A stretch of 64,000 bases of DNA. Origin: Methanosarcinales archaeon (lineage in GTDB: Archaea > Halobacteriota > Methanosarcinia > Methanosarcinales > Methanoperedenaceae). Of this stretch, positions 36,526 through 45,352 are shown piece after piece. The notes under the pieces were generated by a model. That model was given only the letters and a program-made list of their open reading frames with translations, was not told where the DNA came from and searched no databases. The stretch is taken from contig CAJPFJ010000015.1 in assembly GCA_905339155.1 (NCBI GenBank), positions 62,001 through 126,000 of the forward strand, read 5' to 3'. The translations under genes and the position numbers were made by a program. Position 1 is the first letter of the stretch. Every line of letters begins with the position of its first letter.

Positions 36526-37572
36526 ATGAAACTATTAAAAAAAGACCTGCGGGGAAATGAAGGTGAGATCTCACTCATTGTGGAATCATTAGATGACATG
36601 TGGCATTTAAAATATATACTTGAGCCGCAGGACATTGTTTTTGCAGTCACAAAAAGGCGTATTGAGGGAGCTACGGATAAACTGAGACCTGAAAAAGCTG
36701 ATAAGAAAACGATGCGCCTCGGGATATGTGTCGAGAAAGTGGAATTCCATAAGTTCGCAAACCGCCTGCGTGTGCATGGCACTATAGTTGATGGAATTGA
36801 TATCGGCGCATACCATACAATAAATATCGAAGAGGGAACCAATATTTCCATAATCAAAAAGTGGAAGAGCGACCAGTTCGAAAGAATAAAAGAAGCGCAA
36901 ATCGCATCCATGCGCCCCAAAGTGATTATCGCAACAATAGAAGAAGGAGAAGCATCCATTGGAATGGTAAGACAGTTCGGTGTTGAAGAATCATCATCGC
37001 TTCAGCAATCACTTGGAAAAGGCGAGGGCAATACACGTAATGAATTCTTCGGGGAACTGGCTTCGCAGTTAAAATGGGCGGCAGAGAAAGTCGATGCCGT
37101 CATACTTGCAGGACCGGGATTTACAAAAGAGGATTTTCTTGAGTTCATAAGAAAAAGAGAACCTGACCTTGCAAAAAAAACGGTTCTTGAAGATACAACT
37201 TCGATCGGCATATCCGGATTCCAGGAGGTGCTTCGAAGAGGAGCAGTCGACAGGATAATGGAAGAATCAAGGATCGGAAGGGAAGCAAAACTTATAGAAG
37301 AATTGATGAAAGAAATATCCATAAACGGGAAAGTATCCTATGGAATGGCGGATGCCAGGAACGCACAGAACCTTGGAGCCATCCATACTCTTTTGATTAC
37401 TGATGAATTGCTTCGCACCGAACGTGAAGGCAAATCTATTGATGAATTCTTAAAAGAAGTTGAGCATTCACAGGGAAGAATTGTAGTATTTAGCACAGAG
37501 TTTGAGCCCGGAAAGAAGCTTGAATCCCTGGGTGGTATAGCCGCACTTTTACGGTTCAGGGTGAACCCATGA
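36526..37572 (+). CDS. pelA: mRNA surveillance protein pelota
   Basis: 348 residues with the three eRF1-like domains of archaeal pelota. The N-terminal Sm-like domain is MKLLKKDLRGNEGEISLIVE, the central domain holds VIIATIEEGEASIGMVRQFG and VILAGPGFTKEDFLEFI, and the C-terminal domain contains YGMADARNAQNLGAIHTLLI and ends GIAALLRFRV. With aEF1A and ABCE1 it rescues stalled ribosomes. There is no GGQ motif, as expected. The stop overlaps the start of the DUF434 gene by four bases (ATGA). Confidence 0.93.
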   Translation: MKLLKKDLRGNEGEISLIVESLDDMWHLKYILEPQDIVFAVTKRRIEGATDKLRPEKADKKTMRLGICVEKVEFHKFANRLRVHGTIVDGIDIGAYHTINIEEGTNISIIKKWKSDQFERIKEAQIASMRPKVIIATIEEGEASIGMVRQFGVEESSSLQQSLGKGEGNTRNEFFGELASQLKWAAEKVDAVILAGPGFTKEDFLEFIRKREPDLAKKTVLEDTTSIGISGFQEVLRRGAVDRIMEESRIGREAKLIEELMKEISINGKVSYGMADARNAQNLGAIHTLLITDELLRTEREGKSIDEFLKEVEHSQGRIVVFSTEFEPGKKLESLGGIAALLRFRVNP

Positions 37573-38231
37573 GTATTGAGAACGCGGCTATTGATATTAG
37601 ATATCTTCTTGACAGGGGATTCCCCCTGAAGGGGGCTGTGGGATTTGTATGCGATCATTACAGGATGGATTTGGATTCAAGGCATATTCTTTCAAGGGCA
37701 GTTATCGCAGGGTCGATTTGTGAAAAAAGGCGCCTGAAATTCCTGTCATGTGATAAAATACGAGGAAATAAGGTTATAATTGACGGGTATAATATCATTA
37801 TCGGAATGGAAAGTATCCTTGAGAAAAAAGCAATTCTTTGCGATGATGGGGTTGTCAGGGACATAAAGGGAGTGTCCAGGAATTTCAGTACTTCTGAGAA
37901 TACCCATAATGCCATCGAATTGATATTATCATTCTTGAAAGAGAAAGGCCCTTCACATGCATATTTTCTCTTTGATTCACAAATTAGTAAAAGTGGTTTA
38001 TTGGCAGGATTGATCCGGGAAAAGATCGATCAAGCAGGTTTAATGGGAAAAGCGGGTACTTCAAGACATGTAGATCATGATTTAAAATGCTCTCATGATA
38101 TTGTAGCGTCAAGTGATGGCGTGATAATAGATAACGCGGAAAAAGTCATTAATTTTCTTATTTGCATAATACGCGAAATCCCGCATCTTAAAGCCGGAGT
38201 TACAGGAATAAATGAATTTTCCGGAGGATAA
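37569..38231 (+). CDS. DUF434/DUF5616 domain protein
   Basis: 220 residues. The N-terminal part (AAIDIRYLLDRGFPLKGAVG, then FVCDHYRMDLDSRHILSRAV) is DUF434. The remainder (VIIDGYNIIIGMESILEKKA and AYFLFDSQISKSG) resembles a PIN- or NYN-like nuclease fold with acidic residues in DGYN and FDSQ. It is often found next to pelota in archaea, so a role in RNA quality control is a fair guess. It overlaps pelA by four bases and is followed closely by the mptN start. Confidence 0.75.
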   Translation: MSIENAAIDIRYLLDRGFPLKGAVGFVCDHYRMDLDSRHILSRAVIAGSICEKRRLKFLSCDKIRGNKVIIDGYNIIIGMESILEKKAILCDDGVVRDIKGVSRNFSTSENTHNAIELILSFLKEKGPSHAYFLFDSQISKSGLLAGLIREKIDQAGLMGKAGTSRHVDHDLKCSHDIVASSDGVIIDNAEKVINFLICIIREIPHLKAGVTGINEFSGG

Positions 38232-38232
38232 A

Positions 38233-39105
38233 ATGAAAAGGATAGGTATTTCAGTAACAGACCCGGCAGATTGGACCGGAATTGCCCTCCATAATTCCGT
38301 TATGCAATGCGGAATGGAAGCCCTGACTTTGCGCTTCAGTGAAGCGACTTCAAACATTTCATCAGGTAAGTTATACTCAGGCAATATCGATCTTACAACA
38401 CTTGATGCTATTATTGTAAGAGACCTTGGACCTTCAACACGAAATGATGTTTCTTTCAGGTTCGATATCCTCTGCCAGCTGGAAGACCTTGGTGTAGCTG
38501 TCATCAATTCACCAGGATCAATAGCAAGATCCGCTAATAAATATGTTTCAAGTTATATTTTCCGAAAGAATGGGATCAATACACCCGTTACCGTGGTGAC
38601 GAATTGCCTGAAGGAAGCGCTTGACACATTAACGTCTTTGGGGCGCGCTGTTGTGAAGCCTGTGTTCGGATATAAAGGGATTGGGGTAGAATGCGTGAAA
38701 AACAATGAAAAGGGTATGCAGAAACTCAAGGGACTGCTTGAAAAAAACGGCCTCGTGTATATACAGGAATTTATTCCCAATCCCGGAAGAGACATCAGGG
38801 TATTTGTTGTGAATAATAATGTGATAGGCTCGATTTACAGGATAGCTCCGGAAGGGAGCTGGATCAATAACCTGAGCCATGGGGGCAGCGCAAAACCCTG
38901 CATATTGACAGGCGAACAGGAAAAATTGAGCCTGAAAGCCTCGGAAGTTATCGGAACGACTTACGCCGGCGTGGATATTATCGAAGGCGATAAACCTTAT
39001 GTCATTGAGATCAATGGAACGCCTTCGGGCAAAGGTATATTTGACGCATGCGGGGTGGATGTCACGATCGATATCATTGAATGTCTAAAGGAGTTAATCA
39101 AGTGA
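38233..39105 (+). CDS. mptN: Tetrahydromethanopterin:alpha-L-glutamate ligase-like (MptN), RimK family
   Basis: The start at 38233 follows GGAGGATAAA directly; the frame upstream to 38212 lies in the preceding gene. The protein has 290 residues. ATP-grasp motifs are GRAVVKPVFGYKGIGVECVK, YIQEFIPNPGRDIRVFVVNN, and the metal-binding GVDIIEGDKPYVIEINGTPS. Archaeal RimK paralogues MptN and CofF add glutamate to tetrahydromethanopterin and to coenzyme F420. This one matches the MptN-type ending best, but CofF cannot be excluded. It is the last gene of a run starting at 35995. Confidence 0.75.
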   Translation: MKRIGISVTDPADWTGIALHNSVMQCGMEALTLRFSEATSNISSGKLYSGNIDLTTLDAIIVRDLGPSTRNDVSFRFDILCQLEDLGVAVINSPGSIARSANKYVSSYIFRKNGINTPVTVVTNCLKEALDTLTSLGRAVVKPVFGYKGIGVECVKNNEKGMQKLKGLLEKNGLVYIQEFIPNPGRDIRVFVVNNNVIGSIYRIAPEGSWINNLSHGGSAKPCILTGEQEKLSLKASEVIGTTYAGVDIIEGDKPYVIEINGTPSGKGIFDACGVDVTIDIIECLKELIK

Positions 39106-39117
39106 TACCTCCATCAT

Positions 39118-40833
39118 CTAAAAGGCTTTATATATCCCTAATTCCCTCAACTTCCCTCCGGTCGGCACCCCAAACTCATCCCAGCCCCTTTGCAGGTAAT
39201 ACTCATCAAGACTCTTCTCAAACTCATTCCTATCAATTCCATCGGTCTTAAAAAACCTTTCGGGTAAAATATCATCCTTTCTGGAAAAACCAGCTTTATT
39301 GTTGAACAGTCTTTCAAGATTCCATATCCTCTCCCCGCATTGCAGGAACTCTTCAATAGAATAATCCACACCCGTAGCTGCACTCAATAATTCTGCAAAT
39401 ATCTCTTTCGGAACTGAAAAAGATGCAAATTTACACAGAACAAGCGAATCAATAGAACACGTTTCATCCTGATGTATTTTCACAAGCTCGGCTTTTCCGG
39501 AAAATGTAAAGCGATCAACCTTTTTTGGTTTGCCAAGAACCTCTGGTCCTGCCATATAAGCCCTGAGATGGCATCCACCGCGATTTGAAGTTGCATAAGC
39601 CAGAGCCATGCCCATAAGACCCCGTGGGTCATAACCTGGAAGCTCAAGCCCCTTGCATTGCATGGAAACATCTTTCCCCCGGGAATTTGAGAGAGCTTTT
39701 GAACCTTTCCCGAGTTCCTTTCCAACCCCAACATTATCACCCATTTTTTTCACTAATTCAGTGAATTCTTTGACATCCTCACCCATTATCTCAGCATAAG
39801 CGGCAATTGTCGAGCCTGCTGATATGGTATCGATCCCGTAATCGTTGCACAGGCGATTGACCTTGATTATCGATCCCATATCCGAATTATTGTTATCAGG
39901 CCCGAATGACCATAAAGTTTCATATTCAGGGACCTCATAACCTTCGAAGGCGCCGCTTTTTATTATGTGCTTGCAGGCAATGGCGCAATTATAACAGGCA
40001 TGACCTTTAATATCATAATTTTCTTTGATGAATTCACCTGACACCATGGAAGCATCGCTGAATTCTTTTTTCCTGAAATTCCCTGCCGGCAGGATTTTCT
40101 GGTAATTCATAAGGTTTAGAAGTGCTGATGTTCCATAAGTCGAAAGACCGCTTGATCCTCTTTTTATTAGGCCTTTTGCCTCAGACCGTGCTTTTTCAAA
40201 TCTGTCCTCATCTGCAATTGCGGGTTTTAGTGTTCCTTTTACAACGATCGCCTTTAGTTTTTTTGAACCCATGACCGCGCCAAGCCCACCTCGCCCGCAT
40301 GAGTGGAAATAATCATTCATAACATTTGCAATGGGAACAAGCCTCTCCCCGGCACGCCCTATGCATGCCACACTTCCTTTTCTTGAAAGTTGGTCAGTGC
40401 ATTCCCGGACATTTTTTCCCCATATATCAATTGCATTGTTTATTTGTAGGTTTTCGTCCTGTATGGAAATATAAACCGGCTCATCCGCCGCGCCCTTTAT
40501 AATTAGGGCATCTAAATCCAGGAATTTTAATTCCTTCCCGAAAAATCCGCCGCTGCTTGAATCAAATATAGTGCCTGTAAGAGGTGATTTTGAAACCATG
40601 ACATGTCTGCCTGACAGAGGTGCCCGGGTGCCCGTGAGGGGGCCTGTCGTAAAAATCAGGATATTTTCAGGCGATAAAGGATCAATATATGGCAAGATCA
40701 TATCAGAATAGAGCTTTACACCAAGTCCTCTTCCGCCTATATAAGAACGTAATTCATTCAAATAGTTTTTCTTTTCTATAATTTTACCGTTGGTTAAATC
40801 GATTATTACGGTTCTTCCCGTCCAGCCGTGCAT
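39118..40833 (-). CDS. Aldehyde:ferredoxin oxidoreductase family protein (tungsten enzyme)
   Basis: 571 residues. The N-terminal domain has YIGGRGLGVKLYSDMILPYI and LTGTRAPLSGRHVMVSKSPL, with the pterin-binding stretch in HSCGRGGLGAVMGSKKLKAI. The 4Fe-4S ligands are in GHACYNCAIACKHII and a later cysteine near SLVLCKFASF. AOR family members use tungstopterin to oxidise aldehydes to acids with ferredoxin, or run the reverse. It is somewhat shorter than Pyrococcus AOR (605 residues). It is divergent from the deoxyhypusine synthase-like gene, sharing a 140-base AT-rich promoter region. Confidence 0.88.
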   Translation of the reverse strand: MHGWTGRTVIIDLTNGKIIEKKNYLNELRSYIGGRGLGVKLYSDMILPYIDPLSPENILIFTTGPLTGTRAPLSGRHVMVSKSPLTGTIFDSSSGGFFGKELKFLDLDALIIKGAADEPVYISIQDENLQINNAIDIWGKNVRECTDQLSRKGSVACIGRAGERLVPIANVMNDYFHSCGRGGLGAVMGSKKLKAIVVKGTLKPAIADEDRFEKARSEAKGLIKRGSSGLSTYGTSALLNLMNYQKILPAGNFRKKEFSDASMVSGEFIKENYDIKGHACYNCAIACKHIIKSGAFEGYEVPEYETLWSFGPDNNNSDMGSIIKVNRLCNDYGIDTISAGSTIAAYAEIMGEDVKEFTELVKKMGDNVGVGKELGKGSKALSNSRGKDVSMQCKGLELPGYDPRGLMGMALAYATSNRGGCHLRAYMAGPEVLGKPKKVDRFTFSGKAELVKIHQDETCSIDSLVLCKFASFSVPKEIFAELLSAATGVDYSIEEFLQCGERIWNLERLFNNKAGFSRKDDILPERFFKTDGIDRNEFEKSLDEYYLQRGWDEFGVPTGGKLRELGIYKAF

Positions 40834-40973
40834 GAGAATCAGAATGATGGTTTCTGATAATAAAGATATGTCAATGTCAAAATAATCCTATTGTCGTGTT
40901 AGTAATTTTTAAATATCTACTTGAGTATTTATATTAATACTAAATATATAGTAACGACATGGAATGACTTAAA

Positions 40974-42107
40974 ATGCATCACAATAAACATAATTACTGG
41001 GAAGGAAGAACCATCTTGCCAATCGCTCTTGATGAAAAAATGACCATAACGCAGCTCGTTGATGATGTATTCGATGGTATGGGATATAATGCAAAGCGAT
41101 TAGCGCAAGCCTGTCATCTTTTCAAGTCCATGCTGGATGAGAACTCGACTGTATGTTTAACACTGGCGGGCGCAATGACTCCGGTCGGAATGGGCGGGGG
41201 TATTATCAAAATGATGGAAAAGGGGTTTGTGGATTGGATCGTCACAACAGGCGCAAACACGTATCATGACCTGCATTTTGCATACGGGCTTCCTGTGCAC
41301 CAGGGAGATCATTGCGCTGATGATAATGAACTTGCCGAGAATGATGTTGTGCGTATCTATGATGTTTATATCGATATGCAAAGAACTCTTATCGCCCAGG
41401 ATAAGATCATCCAGACGCTTACAAGTAAAGCTGTTGAAGATAATAAGTTCCCTGAAAAATTCTCAACTGCCTGTTACTATAAAACACTTGGCGAAGGCGT
41501 ATGGGAGACTGCAAAACATCCCGAAAGATCATTTATCGCTTCAGCTTCAAAACATAAAGTTCCGGTTTTCGTTCCAGGTTTCGCGGACTCATCGGTGGGC
41601 ATGGGAACCAGCTACTTACCTATACATGCAAATGGGAAATCCGGTTCATTTGACCTGGATCCAAAAGATTTCGTAGATCCGAGCCCCACTATGGATGTAC
41701 TTGAAAGCGCTGCCATCGTGCATGACAGTATGATACATGAAATCAAGCGCGGAGTTCTTGAAGTGGGGGGAGGCGTTCCAAAGAATTTCCTGCAGCAGAC
41801 AGGCCCCATGATATCGCAGATCATAGGGATGGAATGCCCTGGCGAGAATTATGTCATCCAGGTAACGGTTGACCGCCCGGATACAGGCGGACTTTCAGGC
41901 GCCACCATAAACGAAGGCAAATCATGGGGTAAAATACCAAAAGCGGGAGAAGGAAATGTAATCCCGTATCTTGATGCTACGGTTGGCATCCCCATAATTT
42001 TTGCGTATGCTCTTGAAAACTGCAAACCCCGGAAACATAAGAAGCTGGGTGAGAGGTTGCCCGGGATAACCAGGGAATTGATAAAAGCGGCCAGGCTGAA
42101 TGTTTAG
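40974..42107 (+). CDS. Deoxyhypusine synthase-like protein
   Basis: 377 residues of the DHS family. NAD-binding parts are VCLTLAGAMTPVGMGGGIIK and DWIVTTGANTYHDLHFAYGL. The catalytic lysine region is VLEVGGGVPKNFLQQTGPMI (about residue 265). True DHS moves an aminobutyl group from spermidine to the IF5A lysine; many archaeal and bacterial relatives of this longer type act on other polyamine substrates or are untested. IF5A is not in the window. The last four bases overlap the convergent ABC ATPase gene. Confidence 0.82.
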   Translation: MHHNKHNYWEGRTILPIALDEKMTITQLVDDVFDGMGYNAKRLAQACHLFKSMLDENSTVCLTLAGAMTPVGMGGGIIKMMEKGFVDWIVTTGANTYHDLHFAYGLPVHQGDHCADDNELAENDVVRIYDVYIDMQRTLIAQDKIIQTLTSKAVEDNKFPEKFSTACYYKTLGEGVWETAKHPERSFIASASKHKVPVFVPGFADSSVGMGTSYLPIHANGKSGSFDLDPKDFVDPSPTMDVLESAAIVHDSMIHEIKRGVLEVGGGVPKNFLQQTGPMISQIIGMECPGENYVIQVTVDRPDTGGLSGATINEGKSWGKIPKAGEGNVIPYLDATVGIPIIFAYALENCKPRKHKKLGERLPGITRELIKAARLNV

Positions 42108-42902
42108 CCTTTCATTATCAATGGCCACAAACGCCCTGCTTTCTCATGCAATTTTACCGGTACTTCAAAAGTCTCAGTGAGAACTGCATTTGTAAGAATA
42201 TCTTCTCTTTTACCGCTTGCTATCACCCTGCCATTTCGCAAAGTCAGCGCATGGGTAATTGCAGGAATGATCTCCTCGATGTGATGTGTTATGTAAATTA
42301 AAGTCGGCCCTTCGCGTTTAGTGCACATTTCCTGCACAGCATCCAGTAATCCTTCCCTCGCTTTCAGGTCAAGTCCTGCACAGGGCTCATCAAGGACAAG
42401 TAATTCCGGTTCGGGCATCAGCGCCCTTGCAAGAAGGGTTTTCTGTTTCTCACCATCCGAAAGTGTATTGAATCGACGGCCTGCCATATCCAATATCCCC
42501 AGGAAATCAAGTAAATAATCCGCACGTCCATAGTCTTTTGAATCCGGTTTTTCATACAGGCCGATACTTGCAAATCTACCTGAAAACACAATATCCCTGA
42601 CTGTTTCCCGGTTATGGATCATATCCCGTATCTCGGAGCTGCATTCTCCGATCTTCAGGCGGAGCTCCCGGAGGTCAGTAGAACCGAATTTTTTACCCAA
42701 CACCCTGGCTTTTCCCTCTGACGGCTGGTGATAACCATTGATTATACTTATAAGACTTGTTTTACCCGAACCGTTTTGCCCGATTATCACCCAGTGCTGG
42801 CCATGATCAATGCATAGTGATATATCATTCAGGATCACTTTGCCATTTCGAATGAAATGTTATGTGATCCAGGCGGACAATCGGGCATAATGGTTTCACC
42901 AT
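42104..42902 (-). pseudogene. ABC transporter ATPase with an N-terminal one-base frameshift
   Basis: The main frame from about 42850 reads NGKVILNDISLCIDHGQHWV, the Walker A VIIGQNGSGKTSLIS, signature TLSDGEKQKTLLARAL, and Walker B LLVLDEPCAGLDL with the H-loop YITHHIEE. It has no ATG at the right place. The missing start is in another phase: ATG 42902 reads MVKPLCPIVRLDHITFHS, the normal first strand of an ABC ATPase, and joins the main frame if one A of the three at 42846-42848 is removed. The span is 266 codons plus one base. A GTG at 42838 could still start a shorter form. It is closest to ModF/YlmA-like stand-alone ATPases; no permease is near. Confidence 0.75.
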
Positions 42903-43057
42903 AATTTCACATGACTATAATTATATGCTTTGGTATGTTTGACCTGATTAGTAACTTAGTTACCTGATTGTTTTACCAAAATCCTTTTATATCATTATAA
43001 TCATAATCTATATTGACATAATACTAAAATTCAAAAAAAGCAAGTGTGAGGAAAAAA

Positions 43058-43342
43058 ATGCTAGAGACACCTCAAGAAAGAGTAAAATTGTTAAGAACAG
43101 GTTTTACACAAAAACAAATAGAAAAAATGTACATTGAAGGAAATAATTTCAAAATTGTAAATCCTCCAGTAACTATTCACCTTGTCGAAATTAATCATCG
43201 ACAAAATAAGAAGATGTGCGTGAATTGTATAGAGGCAGTTGAATATGCCCAATCGTTATGTTCTGAGATGGTAAATCTTCATGATATTACGAAATTTTAT
43301 GAAAACTTCTGCAAGAATACCGCCAGACATATAACAACATAA
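43058..43342 (+). CDS. Hypothetical protein
   Basis: 94 residues from ATG 43058, preceded by GTGAGGA at proper spacing. It opens MLETPQERVKLLRTGFTQKQ and contains two cysteines in KKMCVNCIEAVEYAQSLC, a possible metal knuckle, in a mostly helical protein. I do not recognise the family. It is a single gene between the ABC ATPase (opposite strand) and guaAB, with AT-rich sequence upstream holding likely promoter elements. Confidence 0.6.
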   Translation: MLETPQERVKLLRTGFTQKQIEKMYIEGNNFKIVNPPVTIHLVEINHRQNKKMCVNCIEAVEYAQSLCSEMVNLHDITKFYENFCKNTARHITT

Positions 43343-43402
43343 CGGATTTTGCAAAGAAAAAGAGTAAAACCATTTAAAGCATTAGTAATAATTTAGTGAC
43401 TG

Positions 43403-44317
43403 ATGGTCAAAGTCGATAAATTCATCCATGATAGCATTGAAAAAATCAAAACGCAGATAAAAGGCCGGGCAATAATCGCCCTTTCCGGGGGAGTTGACAG
43501 TTCCGTCTGTGCCGTACTGGCGCACAGGGCAATAGGAGATATGCTGACACCCATTTATATTGACACCGGGCTTATGCGAAAGGGTGAAACTGAAAGAATT
43601 AAGACAATATTTTCCGTAATGAACCTCCAGGTCGTGGATGGAAAAGTAAATTTCCTCAAAGCGTTAAAAGGACAAACCGATCCTGAAAACAAAAGAAAAG
43701 CAGTAGGCGAGGCCTTTATCAGGGAATTTGAAAAGGAAGCCAGGAAACTCGGGGCGCGGTATCTTATCCAGGGAACAATTTATCCGGACAGGATCGAGTC
43801 CGAAGGCGGCATAAAGAGTCACCATAATGTTGGAGGCCTGCCATCAGTTATCGATTTTGAAGGTATTGTGGAACCAATAGCAGACCTTTACAAAGACGAA
43901 GTGAGAGAAGTTGCAAGAGCGCTTGGCCTTCCGAAAGAGATCTCAGACAGGATGCCATTCCCCGGGCCTGGCCTTTCAGTCAGGATAATAGGAGAAGTGA
44001 CAGAGGAAAAGCTGGATGTCGTAAGGGAAGCAAATGCAATAGTTGAAGAAGAACTTTTAGAGAAATTCGCTCCATGGCAGACATTTGCCGCGCTTATTGA
44101 AAAAGGGACTGGTGTTAAAGGAGATGTCAGGGTCCATGGATGGATCATTGCGGTTCGAGCTGTCAGTTCAAGGGACGGTATGACGGCAGAATCTATGGAA
44201 TTACCGTGGAAAGTTCTGCGAAAGATCGAGTCAAGGATCACAAGCCAGATACCCAATGTTTCAAGGGTTCTTTATGACCTGACACCGAAACCCCCTGCAA
44301 CTATCGAGTTTGAGTGA
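43403..44317 (+). CDS. guaAB: GMP synthase subunit B (ATP pyrophosphatase)
   Basis: 304 residues. The ATP-PPase loop is [20 protein letters not shown] (about residues 24-43). The C-terminal dimerisation domain has [20 protein letters not shown] and the ending [18 protein letters not shown], as in all GMP synthases. In archaea the glutaminase (subunit A) is a separate gene, which is not in this window. The enzyme converts XMP to GMP with ammonia from subunit A. The next gene, RaSEA, starts three bases after its stop. Confidence 0.93.
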   Translation: MVKVDKFIHDSIEKIKTQIKGRAIIALSGGVDSSVCAVLAHRAIGDMLTPIYIDTGLMRKGETERIKTIFSVMNLQVVDGKVNFLKALKGQTDPENKRKAVGEAFIREFEKEARKLGARYLIQGTIYPDRIESEGGIKSHHNVGGLPSVIDFEGIVEPIADLYKDEVREVARALGLPKEISDRMPFPGPGLSVRIIGEVTEEKLDVVREANAIVEEELLEKFAPWQTFAALIEKGTGVKGDVRVHGWIIAVRAVSSRDGMTAESMELPWKVLRKIESRITSQIPNVSRVLYDLTPKPPATIEFE

Positions 44318-44320
44318 ATT

Positions 44321-45346
44321 ATGTCACTCACAACAGTTATACGAAATATCCGCGCAAAACAAAAGATCAAATTCAATCCCCCTGACAGGCCTACCGCTGT
44401 CTGGACAGGTAAAGACCTGCTTGACGGAAAGCCTGAACCCGCGTTAACTATTATTTTCCAGACCTCAGGCTGCCGCTGGAACAACTGCACCATGTGCGGG
44501 TATGTTTATGACAGCGCACGGGCGCCCCCATCGCATGATGACCTGATGAAGCAGTTTGAACATGCAATGTCGCGCTGCAAGGACGAAGAATTCATTGTCA
44601 AGATATTTACATCGGGCAGTTTTCTGGACGACAACGAGATCGGATCTTCGACACGCATCGAGATGTTTTCAAGGTTAGGAGAAAATGACCGGGTAAAAAA
44701 AGTAATTGCCGAGACAAGACCGGAATACGTGACCAATGAGAAATTATCCGTTGCAAAAGAAGCTCTTGGAAAGAAGTTTGAAGTGGCAATAGGTCTTGAA
44801 ACAAGTAATGACGTTATACGAAAGGACTGTATCAATAAAGGTTTTTCATTTTCTGATTTTACAGGGGCAAGCAAAATTGCAAAAAATAATGATGTAACCG
44901 TAAAAGCATATCTTATGCAAAAACCCCCGTTTCTTTCGGAGGGAATTGCCATGAGTGACATGATCAATTCCATAAATGATGCCGCGCCCTTTGCCCGAAC
45001 AATATCCATGAACCTGTGCAATGTCCAGAAAGGAACACTTGTGGATGAGATGTTCCTAAGCGGCGATTACAGGCCGCCATGGTTATGGAGTGCTGTGGAA
45101 GCGCTCAAGATCGGAAAGGAATTGGCTAAAGGAACGGTCATAATGTCAGACCCGGTGGGCGCAGGCTCAATGCGCGGCCCCCATAATTGCGGGAAATGCG
45201 ATAATGATGTGGCAGAAGCCATTCGTATCTTCTCTTTGACGCAGGATACTTCTGTTTTCAATAATCTTGATTGTGATTGCAAAAAGTTATGGAAAAAAGT
45301 GGTTGAACTTGAGGATTTCACATTCGGGGCGCCGCTTGTGAAATAG
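44321..45346 (+). CDS. raSEA: Archaeosine synthase radical SAM subunit RaSEA
   Basis: 341 residues with the radical SAM cysteines in a special spacing, SGCRWNNCTMCGYVYDSAR (C-x4-C-x2-C), typical of the RaSEA group. Later parts are VKIFTSGSFLDDNEIG, VAIGLETSNDVIRKDCINKG and the C-terminal zinc-like cysteines HNCGKCDND and LDCDCKKLW. With ArcS it turns lysine-modified preQ0 at tRNA position 15 into archaeosine. It directly follows guaAB with a three-base gap, so it is co-transcribed. Confidence 0.88.
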   Translation: MSLTTVIRNIRAKQKIKFNPPDRPTAVWTGKDLLDGKPEPALTIIFQTSGCRWNNCTMCGYVYDSARAPPSHDDLMKQFEHAMSRCKDEEFIVKIFTSGSFLDDNEIGSSTRIEMFSRLGENDRVKKVIAETRPEYVTNEKLSVAKEALGKKFEVAIGLETSNDVIRKDCINKGFSFSDFTGASKIAKNNDVTVKAYLMQKPPFLSEGIAMSDMINSINDAAPFARTISMNLCNVQKGTLVDEMFLSGDYRPPWLWSAVEALKIGKELAKGTVIMSDPVGAGSMRGPHNCGKCDNDVAEAIRIFSLTQDTSVFNNLDCDCKKLWKKVVELEDFTFGAPLVK

Positions 45347-45352
45347 ATCGGA

